Of a stretch of 64,000 bases of DNA, positions 1 to 11,890 are shown one piece after another. Every line of letters begins with the position of its first letter. The stretch's first letter is position 1. A model generated the notes under the pieces. It saw only the letters and a program-made list of their open reading frames with translations, searched no databases and was not told where the DNA came from. Location: positions 38,825,254 through 38,889,253 of the forward strand of contig OY821781.1 of the NCBI GenBank assembly GCA_963682175.1, read 5' to 3'. The DNA is from Triglochin maritima (taxonomy: Eukaryota; Streptophyta; Magnoliopsida; Alismatales; Juncaginaceae). The position numbers and the translations under genes were made by a program.

Positions 1-1318
1 ATGCTACATAACGAGTTTTATGTTTGAATTTCAAAAATAAATAGGTTTGAAGAGAATAGGCATAAAAGGACCTAAATGCAGGAAAAAAAGGACTGAGTTG
101 AGAGACTCAGGGACTAAGATGCAAGATCGAAGGACCTGAATGTAAGATCGAATGACCAATGAGCAAACAAGAATACTCCACACCATCACGGGGAGTATTT
201 TGGCAATTCTATTGCGGTCGGAGCTCCAGAAAGCAAAGTAGATGCATCAAAGACAAACAAAGACATCCAGAAAAGCCCAGCGTGATCCAAACCATGTAGA
301 CCGCCAATTAGGGGTCTGAGACCGCTGATTGCCGATCCGGGTTTCTCCGGATCCTCTATGATTTCATTCGGTCACGTATTAGAGTGTATTTAGTCTATTT
401 CTGGTATATGTTTAGTCACATACCGGGGGTTGTCCCGAATTACCATTTTCTGTGGCTATAAATAGAAATCTCCCTCCTCTTTTGTATCCCATCTCCCTCT
501 TGATTGTCAACCTCTCTACTAGGAGTAAAAGTCTCGAAGCAAAAACCCTGGTGGAGAGAAACTTCATGTAATTCAGTGAGTAATAATAGATGTTTTGTTA
601 AGTTTTCTTCATATTGTCTTGTCTTTTCAATTATTGCATACTTAGTTAACTTGTTGTTTTAGTCTTCTTATAATTAGTTTAATCATGTTTTCTTTCCTTA
701 GTATAAATGCTAGTTTAAATATGTGTGAGTAGTTCCATCCCCTTTGGGGGTGGAGTAGATGTGTATACATGTTATGTAGATGATATGAATGCTAGACATT
801 GTTGTTTGTGAGAAATGTTAGTATGTTTGTTTGAATTAATGAAAACACTTAACTTTATGGTTTCGGTCCTAATGTTTAGGTACATTCCATGCTTTCTTAT
901 GTTCTTAATAACAAACTTGTCACGCTCATATTATTCACTTAGGTTAGTGCTTTGAATGATAGGTTTTGTCATGAGGTACTTCTTATGCATTACAAACACT
1001 AACTACACTTGAGCTTATTGTATGCATTCATCACTTCTTATTTCATGTGTACACACACTCCACCCCTTAGGGGTTTTCCATTCCTGATTTCTATCTTCTC
1101 TTATTAGTCGCTTAGTTTTAGTTCGTTTTGTGCTTTCATTTCCTTCCTCGTTGCTACTAGTTTAGTGTAGTTTAGTTTAATCAATCTTTCTCTCCTTTCT
1201 TTCCCACTCGCCTTCGAACAAACTAAAGTCGACACACCTCCCTGTGGATCGACCCGTATTTTCCACCGCTTCAACGCGGTCGTGCACTTGCGGTTATAAT
1301 TAAAACGTTCAATCAACA
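1..1318 (+). repeat. Athila/Tat-like LTR fragment (upstream copy)
   Basis: Non-coding sequence that looks like the U3-R-U5 of a gypsy LTR. It carries a TATA-like box near 457 and ends in a U5-like stretch (about 1220-1318) that closes in TTCAATCA. The stretch from about 755 to 1318 is repeated nearly identically at 4251-4802, on the far side of a gag-protease remnant, as expected for paired LTRs of one element. No primer-binding site follows it; gag-like sequence starts almost at once, so the junction is rearranged. The left edge of the LTR was not found and may lie outside the window. Confidence 0.5.
457..465 (+). promoter_or_regulatory. TATA-like box in LTR
   Basis: TATAAATAG lies in the LTR-like sequence, upstream of a pyrimidine-rich leader. 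This is the usual position of the core promoter in plant LTR retrotransposons. The assignment is inferred from position and motif only. Confidence 0.4.
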
Positions 1319-1329
1319 TGCTACTAATG

Positions 1330-3509
1330 TGATTTCTTTCGCGTTGAAGGATAACACGAAGAAATGGATGTACAACCTCCCAGCGAGCTCTATTCGGTCT
1401 TGGGATGACTTTGTGACCATATTTCTGAAGAGATTTTTCCTCAAAGGAAAACTCAACAGATACAACACTAGATACATCAAATGTATCATACTATGACTGA
1501 ATCTTTTCATGCTTTCTTTGAGAGGTTCAAGGACCTTCTCCAGCAGTGCCCTCATCATGGACTTGAGCTATGACAACAGTGCCAGATTATTTATGAGGGC
1601 CCCAACTACAACACCCACACATTGTTGGAGTCGATGTGTCATGGTGATTTCCAAATGAAACCCATCAATGAGGCATGATACACTTTTGAGTTAATGGTTG
1701 AACGTACCTTTGAGTGTGACACCATGAGAGAGCCACCAGCCGCCATGTCTTCTGGTCGGGCTGGATCATATCAAGTTGAGTCAACTATCGTGTCTGAGGC
1801 GAAATTGGTTGCTCTCATGCGTAGGATTGAGAGTTTAGAGTTGGACTGAGCTCCTGTAGCTCAGGTCGCTACTCCTAGGTGTAGTAGGTGTGGACTTACG
1901 GGACATGATGACTTGGAATGTGCTTACGCTCCAAGGGATATTGAGCATGCAAATGCGATGTATCAACAGAGGCCCCGTAACGACCCGTACAGTCACTCCT
2001 ACAACCCGGGATGGCGTGACCATCGTAACTTCTCTTGGGGGCCTAGTGGGGGTCACGGTCAGAGCTCGTACGCTCAACCTCAGCCTCCACCTTATCAACC
2101 TACACGCCCATCGGCGACCTACCAACCCCCACATCAAAGGTCTCAGCACCATAATTACCAACCTTCTCAGGCCTCATCGTCGGATTATTCTAACCAAACT
2201 CCACTACCCCCGAGTTGACCCGAAAGACCCCACTCTAGAACAAACCCTTCAAGCTTTCATGCGGAGCACACAAACAATGTTTGCGGCCAGCAATAATTCG
2301 GTCAAAGCATTGGAAATGCAAGTTAGCCAGTTGGCTCATCAGCTCCATGAACGCGAGAAGGGTCAGTTACTGAGTCAACCTGTGGTAAATCCTAGGGGTC
2401 AACCTGCTCATGCTAGGCAGAATGTACACAATGTTGAAAGTGACCCTTCCCAACATGCTAATGTTGTCCATATCTTAAGATCAGGAAGGGTTGTTGACAA
2501 CAATGTGGAAATGTCTGAAGCCAACCTTGTTGGTGACTCTTTCGATGAGGGTCGTGAGTTTGTCAAGGAACCTAATTCTGAGACTCCTACTCATTAGTTA
2601 TGTCCCCAAGACACCATTCCCTCATAGGTTAACTAATAAATGTGATGAGCATTGGGACAAAATCGTTGAGGTATTTAGGTAAGTAGAGGTGAACATCCTG
2701 TTGTTGGACGTTGTTCAACAAATGCCACCGTATGCCAAGTTCCTTAAGGACCTTTGTACCGTTAAGAGAAGAACAAATGTTCCCAAAAAGGCATTTTTGG
2801 CCGCCAATGTGAGCTCGATATTGACACAACCCATGCAAGTCAAATACAAGGACCCAGGTTCTCCAACTGTCTCTTGCATGATAGGTAATGTGACAATTCC
2901 TCAAGCTTTATTGGATTTGGGAGCATCTGTGAACCACCTGCCCTACTTTGTCTATGTCAACCTTGGGATATGTGATCTTAAACCAACGAGGACAATCCTC
3001 CAGTTGGCTGACAGATCCGTCAAGATTCCACGAGGGAGTGTGAAGGATGTCCTTATTAAAGTGGGCGAGTTCGTATTTCCAGTTGATTTCATCATCTTGG
3101 ATAATGAACATGTGTCCAACCCACAAGGACAAATTCCAGTGATCCTTGGGAGGCCTTTTATTGCGACATCTAATGCTTTGATCAATTGTCGCAATGACTT
3201 GATGAGGTTGTCTTTCGGAAACCTCACAATGGATTTCAACATCTTTACTCTTGGTAAGCAACCCGGGCTCTTCGACGATGCTGTCGGAGCCAATTTCATT
3301 CGGGACACGGATGAGCTCAAGTCATTAGGCATGTTCGACTCACATCAACATATTATTGAGGTGCCTAATGACCAGGTTGCGATTGAAGAGGATCTTGAGG
3401 AATCTGCCTGTGAATCTCTGTATGAGGAGGCACATCCGGGTGCTTGCTCCTCTTACCCTGTGACCCTTTTCTTGTGTTCGGCCGATGACTTAAGTGTACT
3501 TAAGTCGTA
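1330..3509 (+). pseudogene. Decayed gag-protease of an Athila/Tat-like gypsy element
   Basis: Remnant of a retrotransposon polyprotein spread over several frames. A gag-like segment (about 1340-1700) has stops. It is followed near 1880-1920 by a zinc knuckle (C-x2-C-x4-H-x4-C) and by a segment rich in P, Y and N ending in NPGW..HRNFSW, typical of gag in the Athila/Tat group of plant gypsy elements. An LRSGR motif lies near 2478. The best-preserved part (2689-3509) is a pepsin-like retroviral protease. Its active-site segment reads D-L-G-A-S instead of D-S/T-G-A-S, and it keeps the LQLADRS and ILGRPF motifs. Reverse transcriptase and integrase are absent, so the element cannot move by itself. 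The lineage name is inferred from motif resemblance. Confidence 0.75.
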
Positions 3510-4250
3510 GCGTCGGGCGGTCGACCGTTACCGAACCGGTCGACCGAACTTCATTCAAAACTGCCAAACGGTCGACCGTTCATCCCGATCCGGTCGACCG
3601 AATTCATCCAGAATTGGGTTCTGCAGGTTCTGTTTTGTGTAATCACACATCAACTCATACCCAATCAATCCCAACGACTCTATTCTCTCTAATGCCTATA
3701 TAAGGAGTTGTAAAACACATTTTAACACAACTCTCTCACTACAAACTTGTCTCAAACATTAGAGAGAATCCCAAACACTCCAAGCCTCAAATTTCCACAC
3801 TAAGAATCAATTTCAATCTCATTCAAGTGTGCTCAAGTTTAGAGAGTGTGTTCCACTCAAGATTTCGTTTGTTCAAGAAGCAAGGACTTCGGTGAAAGCC
3901 CAAAGTGTTCCTCTTGGATTGTGAGAGAAGAAAGTCAAGCTCGCGAGGTTGTTCGCGGAGTTTGTTTTGTAAAAGGTGTTCTCTCCCGGCCTGGAATGGG
4001 GAGTGGATAGTGTAGACGTAGGCGGAGCTCGCTGAGTCGAACGGAGCTTACAAGAGAGGACTAGGACTCGGGTGGGATGCCGAACCTCTATAAAATTCCC
4101 GTGTGATTGTGGTTTCCTTATTTCTTCCCTACTTGCTTGTGTTTGTTTCAAATTCCGCTGCATTATCTTTTGATTTGCAAGTAGAGTTTGTTTAGGATTA
4201 TATTTGTTAATTAGCCTTAATTGTGGACCCATAACCCACACGATCCAACA
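3510..4250 (+). repeat. LTR-like fragment with CGGTCGACCG motifs
   Basis: This non-coding stretch starts with four copies of CGGTCGACCG (about 3515-3602). It has a TATATAAGG box near 3700 and runs through a transcript-leader-like region to a terminus ending ATCCAACA at 4250. It is probably one LTR of another retrotransposon wedged between the decayed protease and the downstream Athila-like LTR copy. The base after 4250 begins TATAC, which also occurs uninterrupted in the upstream LTR copy near 763, so 4250 is probably a true element end. No matching left end was found. Confidence 0.45.
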
Positions 4251-4802
4251 TATACATGTTATGTAGATGATATGAATGCTAGACATTGTTGTTTATGAGA
4301 AATGTTAGTATGTTTGTTTGAATTAATGAGAACACTTAACTTTATGGTTTCTGTCATAATGTTTAGGTACATTCCATGCTTTCTTATGTTCTTAATAACA
4401 AACTTGTCATGCTCATATTAATCACTTAGGTTAGTGCTTTGAATGATAGGTTTTGCCATGAGGTACTTCTTATGCATTACAAACACTAACTACACTTGAG
4501 CTTATTGTATGCATTCATCACTTCTTATTTCATGTGTACACACACTCCACCCCTTAGGGGTTTTCCATTCCTGATTTCTATCTTCCCTTATTAGTCGCTT
4601 AGTTTTAGTTCGTTTTGTGCTTTCATTTCCTTCCTCGTTGCTTCTTGTTTAGTGTAGTTTAGTTTAATCAATATTTCTCTCCTTTCTTTCCCAATCGCAT
4701 TCGAACAAACTAAAGTCGACACACCACCTTGTGGATCGACCCGTATTTGGCACCTCTTCAACGCGGCCGTGCACTTGCGGTTATAATTAAAACGTTCAAT
4801 CA
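4251..4802 (+). repeat. Athila/Tat-like LTR fragment (downstream copy)
   Basis: Nearly identical to about 763-1318, with scattered substitutions. It ends in TTCAATCA at 4802. The next five bases, ACATG, continue directly into the LTR of the downstream Tekay-like element, whose 3' LTR holds the uninterrupted form of that target. It is therefore most likely the 3' LTR of the Athila-like element, nested in the Tekay-like LTR. Its own 5' part is replaced by the fragment at 3510-4250. Confidence 0.6.
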
Positions 4803-4807
4803 ACATG

Positions 4808-5181
4808 GTACTAATATGATAGGTTCATTTGTACTACTACATTCATATAGGTGAGCTTGGCATACATGGTTTCCTTTTGGAAACTCAGACATTGTTGTTG
4901 CATGTTTTATTTCAGGACCGCAGTAGGTTAAGTTGGGTTGTGACTGCGGGTGCGCTTATTTTGGGACTGGGATCCTCTCCTTTGGACCATTGAAGTCGTC
5001 ATGATTACTTGTATTGTCTTTTGTTATATCCAATGTAATCATGTAGTTTTTGACAAACTCTGATTTAATATGGTGCACCGTTTGGATGTTTTATTGGAGT
5101 AACAGTCTTGCCTTTTGATGACCTGTCTCTTGTGATCTTCCATTATAAATTTTAAATTTTCCGTTGTTTCGAGATGTTACA
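4808..5181 (+). repeat. 5' LTR of decayed Tekay-like element (3' part only)
   Basis: Aligns along its whole length with the last part of the 3' LTR (about 11040-11412), with scattered substitutions, and ends in GTTACA. Only about 375 of some 1960 bp remain. The rest was cut off or displaced by the Athila-like insertion ending at 4802. Confidence 0.75.
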
Positions 5182-5184
5182 ATT

Positions 5185-5196
5185 TGTTATCAGAGC
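5185..5196 (+). other. Primer-binding site (initiator Met-tRNA type)
   Basis: TGTTATCAGAGC, three bases after the LTR end. It differs by one base from TGGTATCAGAGC, the standard site complementary to the 3' end of plant initiator methionine tRNA. Confidence 0.7.
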
Positions 5197-5309
5197 GGTC
5201 GGTTCCTATGTGGCTCCCAAAGAAATCACCCTTGTAGTAATAGGGCATGTTGCACTTTATATTTTAGTATGCATTCATAGCTAAAACTTGTTATTGTTTC
5301 TACTATCAG

Positions 5310-8300
5310 ATTCCTCCGAGGCGTGTGAGGAATGCGCGAATGAGCGCGGCACTAGTGATGCCACCGAGGGTGCCAATTGGGACATGTTGGGCGAGTTTCT
5401 GGAGCGCCAAGCAGCCCAGAATGTGCAGGGCGGGATGGGCACTGAGCAAGACTGTTTCATGCATCAACACCCATCGAGTTTCGACGGCAGGGGGCATGGA
5501 GGTAGCAGAGGACTGGGTCTTCAAGATGTAGAAGATCTCCCGAGAGATTAGAGTAGCACCGAAGAGGAAGGTTTACTTAGCCACCTATGTGTTGGATGAC
5601 AAGGCAACGAACTGGTGGAGAACCATGTCCACGGTGGTGTTTGTGGACCGTGAGGCAACTAAGAGGAATTTCTGGAGGTGTTTAATGGACAATATTTTCC
5701 CCAACACGTCAGAGATCGGGAGAGGGAGGAGTTCATGTTCCTATAGCAGAAGGAGATGCCCCTGGCGAGCTACATCACCAGGTTCATTGCGTTGGAGCGT
5801 TACTGCCCGAAGATTTGTGTGACACCTGAGTAGCGGGCGAGGAAGTTCGTCAAGGGACTGAGGCAGTCACTTCAATCGCGAGTGATCAATAGTATGCCAC
5901 AGACTCTAGCAGACGCAGTGAAGCATGCCACCATCATAGAGCAGGATCAGAAGGAGTGTCTTCAGGAGGCGCGGAAGCCGTAAATGAGCACCGGTAGTCG
6001 TGCAGTTGGTCGTGGTGCAGGGAATCCAGGCAAGAGGCCCCGATTTGATGGAGGAGAAGCACGCCAGTCTGGTGCGTGTAGTTTCTGTGGGAGGTTTCAC
6101 CCCGGTCAGGAGTGCTTCCGGCACACAGGCGCATGCATGGGGTGCGATCAGATGGGCCACTTCATTCGGGAGTGCCCGAACAGGTTGGGCAAGCCTAGCA
6201 GGAGGATTGGGCCACCAGTGGCAGGGAAGAGCGGAGGCAACCAATCTGTTGTTTCACCAGGTCACACTAGGAAGGCTGGGCGAGTCTTCACCATCCAGGC
6301 CGAGGAGGCTAAGGACTCCAACACCGTGGTGGAAGGTACTCTTTATGTTTCTGGTTAGGTTGCTCATGTGTTGTTTGATTGTGGTGTCACTCTCTCCTTC
6401 ATTTCAGAGAAGTGTACTGGTGAGTTGGATCAGACCCCTGAGCTGCTGATTGATTATTTGGAAGTCAGCACACCCATGGGTGAGGTGGACACTGTGGGGA
6501 GTTTTTTCCCTGGCACCACAATTGTTTCGGGAGACCATGATTTTCCGGCAGATCTTGTCATAGTACGATGTGCGAGTCTTTTGCCGTGAGAAGGTCCTGA
6601 TTCGGAGGAAGAACTTTCCCGATGTGTTAATCAGAGGAACGAGGAGCATAGGGGGTCGCCCGATTTTGTCTGCAGTTAAGGCACAGAAGCTGATACACCA
6701 GGGATGCAGAGCGTTTGTGGCCACACTAGTAGTTGTTGATCCTGAGACGAGGAGGCTGGAGGATGTAGAGGTGGTGCAGGAGTTTCCAGATGTGTTTCCA
6801 GCAGATATTCCTGAGTCACCGCCGCACTGAGAGATCGAGTACATATTTGATCAGTTGTAGTCGGCGAAGGTCGATCTTCTCGAAGATTGATCTGCGATCA
6901 AGATACCATCAGTTGAGGATCAGAGAGGCAGACTTCCAGAGACAACTTTCCAGACACGGTATGTGCACTACGAGTTCTTGGTGATGCCTTTTGGACTGAC
7001 GAATGCACCTTCAGCATTCATGGATCTGATGAACAGGACATTCCGGCCGTACGTTGATAGATTTGTCATTGTCTTTGTGGACGACTTCTTGGTGTACTCT
7101 GTAGACAGAGAGCAACATCGAGAGCACCTGAGGATTGTGCTTGGCACCTTGAGGGATCAGAAGTTGTATGCCAAGTACAAGAAGTGCGAGTTTTGGTTGG
7201 ATCATGTTGCTTTTCTAGGGAACATTGTGTCAGCGGAGGGGATATCGGTGGATCCGACGAATGTTTAGGCGGTGACTCAGTGGAGGGCCCCGACGAGTGT
7301 GGCGAAGATCAGGAGTTTCGTAGGACTTGCTTGTTATTACAGACAATTCATTAAGGACTTCTTCAGGCTCGCTACACCACTGACAACATTGACGCAGAAG
7401 GGGCCAAGTTTGTTTGGTCCCAGAAGTGCGAGGACAACTTCCAGGAGCTGAAGAGGCGACTGGCAACAACACTGATTCTGATACTTCCGAGTGGCAACAG
7501 AGGTTATGTGATCTAAAGTAACGTGTCAGGTGTCGGTTTTTGGCTGTGTTTTGATGCAGCATGGGAAGGTAGTGGCGTATGCTTTGAGACAACTGAAGAC
7601 GTACGAGAAGAACTACCCCACTCACGATTTGGAGCTAGCAGCGGTGGTTCACACGTTGAAGATCTGGCGTCATTATCTTTACAGGGAGCAGTTTGAGATC
7701 TTCACAAATCATCAGAGCCTGAAGTACTTGTTCTAGCAGAGGGAGCTGAATATGAGGCAGTGTAGATGACTCGAGTTCATTAAGGATTATGACTTCACTA
7801 TCTCCTATCACCCAGGGATGGCGAATTCAGTTGCAGATGCCCTTAACAGGAAGGTGGAGATGTCAGTGGCGAGCTTGTGTATGCAGGAGTGGAGGCTACT
7901 CGAGACTTTGTCAAAGTGGAAGTCGTTCATAGAGGGATCTGAGAGAGCAGTGATTGCTGGACTTCAGGTGGAGCCACAGGCAGTCTCACGGGTAGTGCAG
8001 GCGTATCATGATGATGAGGAGCTATCCGGTCTATTATAGTTAGCTGTTAGGGATGGATCAAACTTCATGGTGGGAGCGGACGGAGGCCTGAGGTTCAGGA
8101 GTCGGATATGGGTGCCGAAGGTGGATGAGCTGAGAGATGACATCATGGAGGAGGCACACTGAGCAAGATATATAATTCACCCTGGGAGAACGAAGATATA
8201 TAAGGACCTGCAGCGGAACTTCTGGTGGAAGGGCATGAAGAAGGATATTGCAGAGTTTATGGACCGGTGCTTAGTCTGTCAACAGGTGAAGATTGAGCAT

Positions 8301-9407
8301 CAGCGACCAGCAGGATCGATGCAGTGTATTGAGCTTCCAGAGTGGAAGTAGGAGCACATGACGATAGATTTCATCACAGGTTTGCCGAAGACGAGGAGAT
8401 TCCACGACACGATTTGGGTGATAGTCGATCGACTGATCAAGTTGACACACTTCTTAGCGATTAAGACCACATTGCCTTTGGAGGGTCTAGCTAGGTTGTA
8501 CGTGGAGGAGATAGTCAGGCTGCACAGAGTACCAGTGAGCATCATCTCTGATCGAGATCCTAGATTTACTTCCAGATTTTTGGGGAGTCTGCAGCAGGCC
8601 TTGGGGACACGACTGAGGTTCAGCATAACGTTTCACCCCCAGACAGACGGTCTGTCAGAGAGGACGATTCAAACCCTAGAGGATATGCTGAGAGCATGGA
8701 CACTGGATTGGGCAGGACACTGGGATGAGCATTTGTCGCTGATAGAGTTCGCCTACAACAACAACTACCACTTCAGTATTGGGATGACATCGTACGAGGC
8801 GTTGTACGGGAGGCCTTGCAGATCACGAGTATGCTGAAGTGATGTAGGTGAGAGGCATTTAGTGGGGCCAGAGCTCGTGAAGAGGTATGCAGAGAAGGTT
8901 GATGTGATCAGGAGGAGACTGGCCACGGCCCAGAGTCGACAAAAAAGTTATGCTGATAGACGTAGACGGGTGTTGAGTTTCGAGGTGGGCGACCACATGT
9001 TTTTGAAGATCTCCCTAGCCCGAGGAGTGATGAGTTTTGGGAAGAAGGGGAAGCTCAATCCGAGGTATGTTGGGCCGTTTGAGATCCTCGACCGTGTTGG
9101 AGAGGTTGCCTACCGGATTGCTTTGCTACCACGGTTTTCAGGTCTTCACAACGTCTTCCACGTGTCGATGCTGAAGCGGTACGTTGCAGACGCAGTGCAT
9201 GTGATCGAGATAGCAGTGCCAGATATCCAGCATGACTTGTCTCTTGAGGAGAGACCAGTCGAGATTGTCGATCACATGGATCACCAGCTCAGGAGGAGGG
9301 TCATTACAATGGTGAAGGTCCGGTGACAGCATCACAGCGAGCACGATGCTACTTGGGAGATCGAGGAGGAAGTTCGACGGCAATACCCAGAGCTTTTCGG
9401 TGAGTAG
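5310..9407 (+). pseudogene. Decayed gag-pol-chromodomain polyprotein (Tekay-like)
   Basis: Read against the intact copy at 15856-20298, the domains come in this order: gag, zinc knuckle (C-x2-C-x4-H-x4-C near 6136-6180), protease (D-C-G-V-T near 6380), reverse transcriptase (VFVDD near 7075), RNase H (7520-7740), integrase with HHCC and DDE segments (8150-8830), GPY/F-like segment and chromodomain (about 9240-9407). Damage includes a start codon turned from ATG to ATT at 5310, many stops and frameshifts, and a deletion near 6830. There the end of the protease linker joins directly to FDQL of the reverse transcriptase, removing about 95 codons of the palm and fingers region. It cannot encode a working enzyme. 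Confidence 0.88.
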
Positions 9408-9450
9408 CGTGGTTGAATTTTGGGATGAAATTCTTTTAAGGTGGGTGGAT

Positions 9451-11412
9451 TGTAATATCCCTAAACCCAAGTAAGGTTAAGTGGAGGTTTGACTTGGGAG
9501 GAGAGAGAGAGTTATGGTTGGGGTGTTGAGGAATGGGCTGAGACATGAGAAGTATGGGAGGGGTGTTGGGTGAGGATTGGTTTAGATTTAAAAGCAACCA
9601 TCCTCCTTCATTCTTCATTCTTCTTCTTCTTCTTCACTTCTTCCTTCCTTGGATTCACCATAATTTCCATATCTTCCTTTTCCGGCGCGACAGAGGAGGT
9701 GGTAGGAGCTCCGGTGGTGGGTGGCGAGTGTGGGCAAGAGGTTTGAGGCGTGTGGTGTTGACGCGAGGATGAGGGCGAGCATTCGGGGTTGCAGACCGGT
9801 GGTGGAGGGGCGTGATCTGCGGTGTGCGTCAGCAACCGCGAGAGGAAGGTATGCCGGTTCTTTAGTTTGGTTTTGTTGCTCACCCATGTTGGGGTGAAGT
9901 TGTGGTCGGTCGCGGGAGGTTGGAGACCTCACCGGTGGCAAGAAACAACGTAAAATCCTTAGCTGCCTTCGGGCAGTCGACCGATTTAGTGTTTTTGCCT
10001 GACTTTAACCAACACCGGTCGAACGATGTCATGTGGCGGTCGACTGGTTGTGCTTGTGCTGGTGGGTTGAAGGATTGCATGATAGTTTTCAGTTGACCGT
10101 TCCTTTGTTTGGTCCGATCGGAACTTAAGTTAACTTTTTGAACTGTTCGACCGTTTTATGTATTGTTCGACCGATTGATCACTTATAACTGATAAGCTGC
10201 CCTGGTAATGTTCGATCGACCGAGACCCTTGAGTCGGTCGACCGTTAGCCTTGTATGATTTTGACTAGACTCCGGATTTCGACCACGTATCGATCGACGG
10301 GTTTTAGACTCTTTTTCGACCGTTGGGACTTAGAATAGGTGCAGAGAGTTCGACCGTCGCAGACTTTCGGTCGACCGGACCCCATGGGAACTGAATTCCC
10401 GGTCCTGGTAAAGTGTCAACTTTGACCACAAAAACCCATGTCCTCGCCTACTACGTGAGTCGGGAGGTGAAGACGGGTGCGTTACTCGTGTCTGCCCAGG
10501 GACCACCGTGTGGAAGAGTGTGGGCACTTGGAACGTGTCACCTCTTCGTATGGATCGTGGCTTAACGTGTTGGATTTATGGACTCATAGTAGAGTAGCAG
10601 ACCTTAGGGATCACAAATCCCAATGTATGATGATGTGCGACTCGTAGAGCACGATGACCTGGCGGACTTCGGTGCAGAACCGTTTGATGTTGTGCCAGAC
10701 GTATGTTGGACAACCGATGTTGTTCCGGTGATGCCGCCGATGTTGTTCCGGCGATGATGTTGTCGATGCTGTTCCGACTATGATTCCTCAGCTGGGCACC
10801 TATTGAGATGATTGATGAACCGACCGAGCGACGACTCTGTTGGTGTGGTTTGACAACTATAGATTCATATTTGTTTCTCACGACTCAGACCTTGCCGGTG
10901 CCCCTTACCGAACCCCATGATTAGTATAGCCGCGTGTGGGGAGCGTCACGTATTGTTCTGTAAGACCGTATGTACCTACTGTAGGTCTCTGAGGAAGACC
11001 CAATGATGTTTGTCGGACTGATGATAACATGACATGCTACTAATATGATAGATTCATTTGTACTACTGCATTCATATAGGTGAGCTTGACATACGGGGTT
11101 TCCTTTTGGAAACTCAGACATTGTTGTTGCATGTTTTATTTCATGACCACAGTAGATTCAGTTGGGTGGTGACTGCGGGCGTGCTCATTTTGGGACCGGG
11201 ATCCTTTCCTTCGGACTATTGAGGTCGTCATGATTACTTGTACTGTCTTTTGTTATATCTAATATAATCATGTACTTTTTGACAAACTCTGATGTAATAT
11301 GGCGCACCATTTGGATATTTTATTGGAGTAACAGTCTCACCTTTTGATGAATTGTCTCTTGTGATCTTCAAAATTATAAATTTTAAAATTTTCGCTGTTT
11401 CGGGTTGTTACA
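9451..11412 (+). repeat. 3' LTR of decayed Tekay-like element
   Basis: Starts TGTAATATCC just after a purine-rich tract and ends TTGTTACA. At 1962 bp it is close to the 1973-bp LTRs of the intact relative. It contains about a dozen degenerate copies of the CGGTCGACCG or TTCGACCG motif between about 9965 and 10375. Open frames inside it are not credible genes. Confidence 0.85.
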
Positions 11413-11705
11413 ATTCAAGTCCTCTTGACGACCACTAATATCATGGTCGATATATTACAAAATAGTTTTAATGGAAAGTTATATATTTACCAAAATACTC
11501 TATCAGTTGAAGAAAGTAAATGTATGAAAAAAACGCATATTTTACTAATATCTCCAACTAATTTATAATATATCACCATTAATACTTCAGATTTCGCCAA
11601 TCATTTTAATCATAATTTAACATTAATGAGATTATGAAATCGACAAAAAAGAAGAATATCGAACTCTAATTATTATTCAATATCGCAACGATATTCGTTA
11701 CTTAC
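11413..11705 (-). other. Remnant of intron 3 of TBL copy A
   Basis: AT-rich sequence between the decayed gypsy 3' LTR and the exon 3 splice donor of TBL copy A. No other feature seen. Exons 4 and 5 of this copy are not found between the gypsy element and the left edge of the window. Confidence 0.5.
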
Positions 11706-11890
11706 CGTCTTGATGCACCACCGTGATTCCACCAAAGACCAGTGTTAAACACAAGAACATCAGCGTCTCGCCACCGTGAAGATGTCTCAGGAAGCAAATC
11801 GAGCCTCAACACTCTCTTACCACGAAAGGATTTTATGTCGAGTGGAATAATGAAGGGACTCCAATAGAACTCGACCTCGCAATCGTAGTC

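Larger units (their letters stand above)
4808..11412 (+). mobile_element. Decayed Tekay-like Ty3/gypsy chromovirus
   Basis: A full-length but dead LTR retrotransposon on the plus strand: truncated 5' LTR (4808-5181), Met-tRNA primer site, gag-pol with many stops (5310-9407), polypurine tract (about 9436-9450) and complete 3' LTR (9451-11412). It is a diverged relative of the intact minus-strand element at 13834-22394: the protein order is the same and the integrase and chromodomain regions are clearly similar. Its right end lies in intron 3 of TBL copy A. The 5' part of its 5' LTR is interrupted by the Athila-like nest, so its left flank is not in the window. Confidence 0.85.

Noticed and set aside
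2908..3332. Minus-strand frames over the Athila-like protease
   Set aside because: Antisense shadows of the best-preserved part of the remnant.
9608..9941. Minus-strand frames of about 100 codons in the old LTR
   Set aside because: Low-complexity GAA/TTC sequence at the LTR leader; no homology recognised.
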